From the NCBI GenBank assembly GCA_964649825.1, contig CAZYQW010000146.1:1-38366 (forward strand): a stretch of DNA of 38,366 nucleotides, in the 5' to 3' direction. The notes under the pieces were generated by a model. That model did not search any database, was not told the DNA's origin, and worked only from the letters and a program-made list of their open reading frames with translations. This DNA comes from CAZYQW01 sp964649825 (GTDB lineage Bacteria; Planctomycetota; B15-G4; JADJEK01). The first letter of the stretch is position 1. Every line of letters begins with the position of its first letter. Both the position numbers and the translations under genes were made by a program. Shown here one piece after another: positions 33,390-38,366 of this stretch.

Positions 33390-34141
33390 GTGGCACCCTC
33401 CGCCCTCTCGAACAGCCTCGGGTCGACGCCGAACGCGACCGGGTCGTTGCGCAGCATTTCACGCGCCGACGCGAGGTCGACCGCGTCGTTCACGTCGATC
33501 CAGGGTCGCTGGTGGAAGTACTCCACGACGTCCAGTCCGCGCTCGATCGACTGATTGACGAGATCGGGGATCTGGGTCCAGTCGCGTTGCTCGAACACGT
33601 GGATCACGCGCGGCTCGAACACGTAGGTGCCCGACGAGATGCGGTACTCCTTCACCGGCTTCTCTAGGTACGACCGCACGCGGTGGTGCTCGCCGACGAT
33701 CACCTCCCCGAGTCGCAAGTGGTGGTGCTCGGCGTGGGTCGCGATCGTGAGGTCCGCCGCCACCGATCGGTGGTACTCGAACATGTGGCGCAGGTCGATG
33801 CCGGACACGAGATCGCCGTTCACGACGACGACGGACCGGTTCTCGTCCCGGAGGTCGCGCAGCGCGCCGATCGTCCCGAGCGGCTCGCGCTCGACCATGA
33901 AGACGAAGCGGCGGCCGCGAAGCCGCGGATTCTTCCGCACGGACTCGACGATCGTCGAAGCGCCGTGGCGGACCGCGATTCGGACGTCGGTGAACTTCGC
34001 GCGCATTACCTGGTGAAGAGTCAGCTCGAGGAGCGAGACCCCCAGCACCTCCACCAGCGGCTTGGGACGGTTCGGGTCGGTCCGTGCCATACGCGAACCG
34101 AGCCCGCCCGCCATGACCAACGCGATCGGCTCGTCGGTCAT
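33386..34141 (-). CDS. Sugar-1-phosphate nucleotidyltransferase
   Basis: A 251-residue protein; the ATG at 34141 overlaps the cupin stop (ATGA). The nucleotide-binding signature A-G-G-L-G-S-R-M-x-R-T...R-P-K-P-L (residues 11-29, with K27) is intact. A metal-binding D is seen in VVVNGDLVSG and the sugar-binding stretch is EKPVKEYRISSGTYVF. The short length fits HddC/mannose-1-phosphate guanylyltransferase-like and ValB-like enzymes rather than longer ADP-glucose types. It should join a sugar- or cyclitol-1-phosphate to an NTP, activating the operon's product for transfer. Confidence 0.92.
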   Translation of the reverse strand: MTDEPIALVMAGGLGSRMARTDPNRPKPLVEVLGVSLLELTLHQVMRAKFTDVRIAVRHGASTIVESVRKNPRLRGRRFVFMVEREPLGTIGALRDLRDENRSVVVVNGDLVSGIDLRHMFEYHRSVAADLTIATHAEHHHLRLGEVIVGEHHRVRSYLEKPVKEYRISSGTYVFEPRVIHVFEQRDWTQIPDLVNQSIERGLDVVEYFHQRPWIDVNDAVDLASAREMLRNDPVAFGVDPRLFERAEGAT

Positions 34142-34521
34142 GCCGGTACTCCCGCGCGGCGATCCGCGATCGCGATCTCGACGACGAACAGCCGCAGCGG
34201 TTCGGCGCCGTCGTTGCGCAGCCCGTGGGTGCCGTTGACTTCGTTCTTCACGACCGCTCCCGGTCCGACCCGGAACTCGCGCCCGTCGAGGTGCATGACC
34301 CCCTCGCCCGCGAGCACGAGGTAGATCTCCTCGTTGCTCCCGTGCGTGTGGACGCCGATCGATCCGCCGGGCGGGACGATCGCATAGTCGACGAAGTTGC
34401 AGGGCGACTCGAAGTCTCGAGCGCAGAACACGCGGTGGAAGAGGATGTTCCCTTCGCCCCCATGGGCGCGGACGGCCTCGAGGGTCAGCTCGTTCAGGTT
34501 GATCCGCGGCCGTTCGGTCAT
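34138..34521 (-). CDS. Small cupin
   Basis: A 127-residue single-domain cupin; ATG overlaps the cyclase stop (ATGA). Cupin motif 1 reads G-V-H-T-H-G-S-N-E-E-I-Y-L-V-L-A-G (H-x-H and a downstream Glu as metal ligands); motif 2 is G-P-G-A-V-V-K-N-E-V-N-G-T-H-G. Cupins of this size can be metal-dependent isomerases, dioxygenases or binding proteins. Between cyclase and nucleotidyltransferase it is probably an isomerase, epimerase or accessory factor; function inferred from position only. Confidence 0.85.
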   Translation of the reverse strand: MTERPRINLNELTLEAVRAHGGEGNILFHRVFCARDFESPCNFVDYAIVPPGGSIGVHTHGSNEEIYLVLAGEGVMHLDGREFRVGPGAVVKNEVNGTHGLRNDGAEPLRLFVVEIAIADRRAGVPA

Positions 34522-35711
34522 CGAAACCTCGCCTGGACCTCGTCATCGTAGTCCGAGAAACCGTTGATGAGATCGTCGTTGGTCACGTCGTCGGTGATCT
34601 CGACCGCTCCGATCGCCGTCGGGAGCACGAAGTGGAGCTGGTGGCCCCGGACCAGGCGGACGTAGCGGACGTGCCCGATCACGCTCTCGGCCCGGATCGG
34701 TTCCGAGAACCCAAGCAGGCCGAAGCGATGGAGAACGGCGAAGATCCGGTCGGCGATCGCGCGATCGATCGACCCCTTCCGGAGCGAGAGGCACGTCGCG
34801 ACCCCCATTCCGATCGCCACCGCTTCGCCGTGCCGGATCTTCCGGTAGCCGAACTCGGTCTCGATCGGATGACCGATCGTGTGTCCGAAGTTGAGCGGGC
34901 GCCGCAGATCCAGCTCGTACGGATCGCGCGCGATCAGCTCCATCTTGACCCTCGCCGCCGTTCCGATGACGTCGATCAGCGCGGCCTCGTCGCGCACCGA
35001 CAGACGGGCGGCGTCGACCTCGAACCGCTCGAACAGCTCGGGCGACGCGATGATCCCGACCTTGATCGCCTCGGCCAGGCCGCTGCGATAATCGCGCGCG
35101 GACAACGTGCCGAAGAGGCCGGTATCTCCCGCGACGTTGCGAGGATGGTGGAACGCGCCGATGAGGTTCTTCGCCTCCCGCGCGTTCACCGCGACCTTGC
35201 CCCCAACCGCCGCGTCGAGCTGGCCCAACAGCGACGTCGCGAAGTTGACGTAGTCGATGCCGCGCATGTAGGACGCGGCGACGAAGCCCCCGAGGTCGGA
35301 GACGACCCCGCCGCCGAAGTTGACGACGACCGCGCGGCGATCGACGCCGATCTCGGCCATGCGCTCGATCAGGTGCGCGAACGTCGAGAGGGACTTCGAG
35401 CTCTCCCCCTCGGGAATGACCAGGACCACAGGCTCGATGCCCACCCGGTGGAACGATCGCTCGAGACGCGTTCCGTAGAGGCCGTGGACCCGGTCGTCCG
35501 TGACGATGACGTAGGTCCGCCGTCCGAAGCGCTCGACGATGAAGGTGCCGTATTCGTCCAGCAGCCCCGATCGATACAGAACCTGGTAGCGGTGCGTGGC
35601 GGGGACCACGACGTCGAAAGAGAAGACCCCAGTCGCACGCGCGACCGAGTCAGATGTCTGACGGCCTGGTTGCAACACGTCGTCCGTTCCTTCGCCTTCT
35701 CGCGGGTCCAC
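34518..35711 (-). CDS. AroB-like sugar-phosphate cyclase
   Basis: A 397-residue protein, first gene of the operon. GTG start chosen for GGAGGG 4 nt upstream; a GTG eleven codons later is possible. Family motifs: NAD loop G133-G-G-V-V-S-D-L-G-G, D166 and G170-G-K172-x3-N176, K181-N182-L-I-G-A-F, E214-x2-K217, and metal histidines H277, H281 (NFGHTIGH) and H294 (RHGEA). The C-terminal D-K-K motif of 3-dehydroquinate synthases, expected before Q-L-H-F-V-L-P (about residues 350-353), reads V-R-L. The superfamily includes dehydroquinate, 2-deoxy-scyllo-inosose and 2-epi-5-epi-valiolone synthases. The G-G-K is AroB-like, but the lost D-K-K and the neighbours argue for a cyclitol rather than shikimate role. 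Confidence 0.87.
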   Translation of the reverse strand: MDPREGEGTDDVLQPGRQTSDSVARATGVFSFDVVVPATHRYQVLYRSGLLDEYGTFIVERFGRRTYVIVTDDRVHGLYGTRLERSFHRVGIEPVVLVIPEGESSKSLSTFAHLIERMAEIGVDRRAVVVNFGGGVVSDLGGFVAASYMRGIDYVNFATSLLGQLDAAVGGKVAVNAREAKNLIGAFHHPRNVAGDTGLFGTLSARDYRSGLAEAIKVGIIASPELFERFEVDAARLSVRDEAALIDVIGTAARVKMELIARDPYELDLRRPLNFGHTIGHPIETEFGYRKIRHGEAVAIGMGVATCLSLRKGSIDRAIADRIFAVLHRFGLLGFSEPIRAESVIGHVRYVRLVRGHQLHFVLPTAIGAVEITDDVTNDDLINGFSDYDDEVQARFR

Positions 35712-35740
35712 GGCTCCCTCCAGCCTTCGGGCCCGGAGGG

Positions 35741-35746
35741 AGTATA
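35741..35746 (-). promoter_or_regulatory. Extended -10 promoter element of the eleven-gene operon
   Basis: On the minus strand TGC-TATACT forms an extended -10 box about 30 nt upstream of the cyclase GTG, which leaves room for a short leader containing GGAGGG. No good -35 hexamer is visible at 17 bp, as is common when TGn is present. It is the only plausible promoter found ahead of the operon, since all later genes overlap. Confidence 0.5.
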
Positions 35747-35966
35747 GCAGATGGATGAGGGGTGGGAACGAGACGCGGATGAGTCGACCGACCCGCCGCT
35801 CGGTCAGCCCGCGGCGAGCCGCCGGCCTGCGCGGATCGCTCGCCGGGATGGGGAGAACTCCCACACGCGTCGCGCCGCGTGGCGAATCGGCCGGGAACGC
35901 CCTACAATCGACGCCTCGGGTCGGTCGACCGGGCGGAGTCGACCACCCGGAGAGGAAGTCACGAGG

Positions 35967-38150
35967 ATGAACGCACGAACCACACGTCTCGGTGCGAAAG
36001 CGGGTTCATCGTCTCGCCGGTGCCGAGCATCCAGGCGGCCGGGATCGTTCGCCGCGTGGGGACTCGTCGCGTTCCTCGCAACCCCGGCCGCGCACGGCCA
36101 GGGCTCGGTCACTCCGTTCGGGAGCGGTTGTGGGCCTACCGGCGGCCCGAGCGTCGCGTTCCAGGGCGCTCCCGCGCCCGGCGCGCCGGTCACGGTGACG
36201 ATCTCGGGCTTCCCGCAAGGCGCGGCGGTGTACCTGCTCGTTGGCTTCTCGAACACGACCTCCGCGTTCGGATCGCTTCCGCTCTCCCTTCCCACGCCAC
36301 CGTTCAGCGGCGGGTGCTTCCTGCTGACCTCGGCGGACGTCATCGCGAAACTCCCCGTGGTCGCATCGAACGCGTCGATCGGCGGGTTGCTCGCCTCGAA
36401 CCCGAGCGACTACCACCTGTACCTGCAGGCGCTCTCGCTCGGACCCGACCAGACCCCCTCGCAGATGAGCGCCGCCCTCGACGTTCACGTGGTCGCGCCG
36501 GGTCAGAGCACGACGGACGTGAACGGCACGGTCACCCACCTCGCGTCGGGCGCGCCCGCGGCCGACGCGAGGGTGACTCTGTTTCGGCCGGACCTGACGT
36601 TCTTCGCGGAGCGCCGCACCGACGCGACGGGCGCGTACGCGTTCACCAACGTGGAGGCGGGTACGTATCGTCTCGGCGTCGCGAAGCTCGCGTTCGACTA
36701 TCAAGAGGTGACGTTGATCCTCACGTCGGGAAGCCTGACGCAGGACTTCGCGCTGTCGCCGGAGTCGCATCTCGGCCAGTGGGCCATCATCGGCAACACG
36801 CTGCCCGAGCTGTTCGACGCGACCGACATGGCCGCCTACCGCCCGGATGGAACGATCTTCTTCTGCCACAACACCCGGGACCCGATCCTCTTCGATCCGG
36901 TCGCCGGAACGAAGTTCGTAGGGGCGGACTCGGGAAGCGCCCAGGGTTGCATGAACTCCACGCTCCTCGCGACCGGCGACGTGCTGATCTGCGGGGGGCA
37001 AGACGGAGACAACCCGGGCGACTTCACCAAGGCGATCCCGTGGGTGAAGCGGTTCTCGTCCGCCAACCTGTGGGTGACGACGCCCTGGATGCTCGCCCCG
37101 ACCGGCCGCTGGTACCCGGGTCTCGCGAGACTGGCCGACGGGCGCGTCCTCGTATTCGGTGGAGGGACCGCGCCCAACGCTGCGCGCACCGACACGGCCG
37201 AAGTGTTCGACCCGACCACGCTCACCTGGACGTGGACCGGGAAAATGGGCTCGACGAATGAGTTCGCGCCGGCGGGGCTCCTCTACACCGGGAACGTGCT
37301 GCGCACCTGGGGCACGAACCCCGAGATCTACGACCCGCAGACCGGGCAATGGACGCCGACGGGGAGCTTCTCGTTCCCGAACCGCGGCTACCCCGGGCAC
37401 AGCGACCACTCGATGCTCGTCCTCACGGACGGCCGCGCGCTCGTCCTCGGCGTCCTCGCGACCGGAGATCCGAACGCGCCGATGAGCGAGTTCTACGACC
37501 CGTCGACCGGCGCCTGGACGGCGGGGACGAGCCCCGACCTGAAACGGTATCAGGGAGAGGTCGTCTATCTCCCCGACGGGAGAGTGCTGTACGGCGGCGG
37601 TGATCAGGGCACGACGTCCGGGTCCGAGCCGAACGTCCTGGGCATCGTCAAGCGCTGCGATCTGTTCGATCCGAACGGCCAGACCTGGCGGCGCGTTGCG
37701 GACGCACTGACGTTCCGCGAGTACCACGGCGTCACGCTGCTCCTGCCCGACGGCCGAGTTTCCACGACCGGCGGCACCCACATCAAGTTCCAGTCCGGCC
37801 CGACGAGCGCGGACATCGAGGCGTACAGCCCGCCCTATCTCTTCCGCGGCGTCCGCCCGCAGATCGCCAACCCGTCGACCCTCACGCCGACGCGCGGACA
37901 GACGTTCTCGTTCCAGTACTTCCCGGCCACCGTGCTCACGAACGTCGTGCTGATGGGAGTCCAGTCGACAACGCACTGGGTGGACGGGGGAATCCCGCGC
38001 CGGCTCGAGCTCCCGTTCTCGCAGAACTCCGGCGTGGCGCAGGTCACGCTGCCGCCCGATCCGAACCTGCTCCCCGTCGGCTGGTACATGCTCTTCGCCA
38101 TGGTCGACGACGTCCCCTCGAAAGCGCTCGTCCTCCGCGTCGACCCCTGA
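35967..38150 (+). CDS. Secreted copper-radical oxidase (galactose/glyoxal oxidase-like)
   Basis: A 727-residue protein with an N-terminal signal (helix about 28-42, cut near HGQ). Residues about 48-178 are the planctomycete beta module (starting F-G-S-G-C). Residues about 183-264 resemble a carboxypeptidase-regulatory-like beta sandwich. Residues about 275-610 form a Kelch-type propeller, and 615-727 match DUF1929, the C-terminal domain of galactose oxidase. All active-site residues of the family have counterparts: C328 and Y383 for the thioether cofactor, Y586-H587 (REYHGV) and H670 (STTHWVDG). Known chemistry: oxidation of alcohols or aldehydes with O2 giving H2O2. It diverges from the cyclitol-like operon across 255 bp. 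Confidence 0.85.
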   Translation: MNARTTRLGAKAGSSSRRCRASRRPGSFAAWGLVAFLATPAAHGQGSVTPFGSGCGPTGGPSVAFQGAPAPGAPVTVTISGFPQGAAVYLLVGFSNTTSAFGSLPLSLPTPPFSGGCFLLTSADVIAKLPVVASNASIGGLLASNPSDYHLYLQALSLGPDQTPSQMSAALDVHVVAPGQSTTDVNGTVTHLASGAPAADARVTLFRPDLTFFAERRTDATGAYAFTNVEAGTYRLGVAKLAFDYQEVTLILTSGSLTQDFALSPESHLGQWAIIGNTLPELFDATDMAAYRPDGTIFFCHNTRDPILFDPVAGTKFVGADSGSAQGCMNSTLLATGDVLICGGQDGDNPGDFTKAIPWVKRFSSANLWVTTPWMLAPTGRWYPGLARLADGRVLVFGGGTAPNAARTDTAEVFDPTTLTWTWTGKMGSTNEFAPAGLLYTGNVLRTWGTNPEIYDPQTGQWTPTGSFSFPNRGYPGHSDHSMLVLTDGRALVLGVLATGDPNAPMSEFYDPSTGAWTAGTSPDLKRYQGEVVYLPDGRVLYGGGDQGTTSGSEPNVLGIVKRCDLFDPNGQTWRRVADALTFREYHGVTLLLPDGRVSTTGGTHIKFQSGPTSADIEAYSPPYLFRGVRPQIANPSTLTPTRGQTFSFQYFPATVLTNVVLMGVQSTTHWVDGGIPRRLELPFSQNSGVAQVTLPPDPNLLPVGWYMLFAMVDDVPSKALVLRVDP

Positions 38151-38170
38151 TCGTTCCGCGCGGGCTCACG

Positions 38171-38204
38171 CCCTCCTCCTCTTCTCTCCCCCTCTCCCCC
38201 TCTT
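38171..38204 (+). other. 34-nt polypyrimidine tract
   Basis: An unbroken C/T run lies 20 nt after the oxidase stop and before the terminal palindrome. C-rich unstructured RNA of this sort can be a Rho-loading (rut-like) site; this is inference. Confidence 0.5.
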
Positions 38205-38230
38205 GGAGTGCACGCCCGCCGCGACCCCAG

Positions 38231-38362
38231 CCCACGGCGCGGGATCCGCGACTCGGGACCGTTGAGCGAGCGCAGCGAAGCGATCGAGCGCAGAGGACGG
38301 CCCCCGTATTCCGGGGGGCCGTCCTCGGAGCGTGTCCCGAGACGCGGATCCCGCGTCGTGGG
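38231..38362. repeat. Nested palindrome with 29-bp outer arms
   Basis: Outer arms 38231-38259 and 38334-38362 are reverse complements apart from two bases. Inside them is a second strong hairpin at 38293-38326. The segment between outer left arm and inner hairpin is GAGCG/GCAGCGA-rich. The outer arm carries a GTGTCCCGAG core like the element at the left end of the window. It may be a dispersed palindromic repeat that also ends transcription. Confidence 0.75.
38293..38326 (+). terminator. Inner hairpin, probable terminator of the oxidase gene
   Basis: GAGGACGGCCCCCG pairs with CGGGGGGCCGTCCTC around a TATTC loop with one bulged base. The stem is very stable, but no T tract follows. Confidence 0.65.
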
Positions 38363-38366
38363 CGTG

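Noticed and set aside
34518..35711. Calling the cyclase aroB of the shikimate pathway
   Set aside because: No other shikimate gene is nearby, the D-K-K motif is missing, and the operon is sugar/cyclitol-like. It stays possible if the genome lacks another aroB.

Overview
This 38.4 kb window is very GC-rich chromosomal DNA from what looks like a member of the Planctomycetota. That placement is an inference. It rests on two long FG-GAP/ASPIC-UnbV secreted proteins, a DUF1570-like protein, several secreted proteins sharing a ~120-residue glycine/proline-rich all-beta module I associate with planctomycete exported proteins, and a relic of mqnD (futalosine-type menaquinone synthesis). I found no tRNA, rRNA, CRISPR array, transposase or phage gene.

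Left part (1-10.7 kb), envelope and stress genes: a nested inverted repeat, a PDZ lipoprotein, a DUF1570-like protein whose zinc motif is degenerate, a divergent nitric-oxide module (truncated haemoglobin / NsrR regulator with a near-perfect 23-bp NsrR-type operator between them), an AsmA-like membrane-anchored protein, a family-2 glycosyltransferase, an HtrA/Deg protease followed by an OmpR-type regulator and histidine kinase, and a PRC-barrel protein with a 38-residue membrane microprotein.

Middle part (10.7-25.1 kb), exported proteins: a GT-C-type membrane glycosyltransferase, an alpha/beta hydrolase translationally coupled to a 747-residue ASPIC/UnbV protein, a second ASPIC/UnbV protein, a secreted beta-propeller-like protein, a decayed mqnD fragment, a small exported protein, a 1031-residue protein joining a serine beta-lactamase-like domain to a glycoside-hydrolase-like TIM barrel, and a GT4 glycosyltransferase.

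Right part (25.1-35.7 kb), the most notable region: eleven genes on the minus strand, every one overlapping the next. Nine junctions are 4-nt ATGA/GTGA/TTGA overlaps and one is a 25-nt overlap. In transcription order: AroB-like sugar-phosphate cyclase, cupin, sugar-1-phosphate nucleotidyltransferase, ROK kinase, DegT/DnrJ/EryC1/StrS aminotransferase, GH4-type NAD-dependent glycosidase, radical-SAM protein with a C-terminal auxiliary-cluster domain, xylose-isomerase-like TIM barrel, an unrecognised protein, an NMP-kinase-like protein with a novel N-terminal half, and a Nudix protein. Cyclase, aminotransferase, radical-SAM dehydrogenase candidate, kinase and nucleotidyltransferase are the gene types used to make aminocyclitols (2-deoxystreptamine or C7N cyclitols). 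I therefore propose an undescribed cyclitol or unusual amino-sugar pathway; this is inference. A copper-radical (galactose/glyoxal) oxidase homologue diverges from the operon promoter. The window ends in a polypyrimidine tract and a second nested palindrome related to the one at its start.
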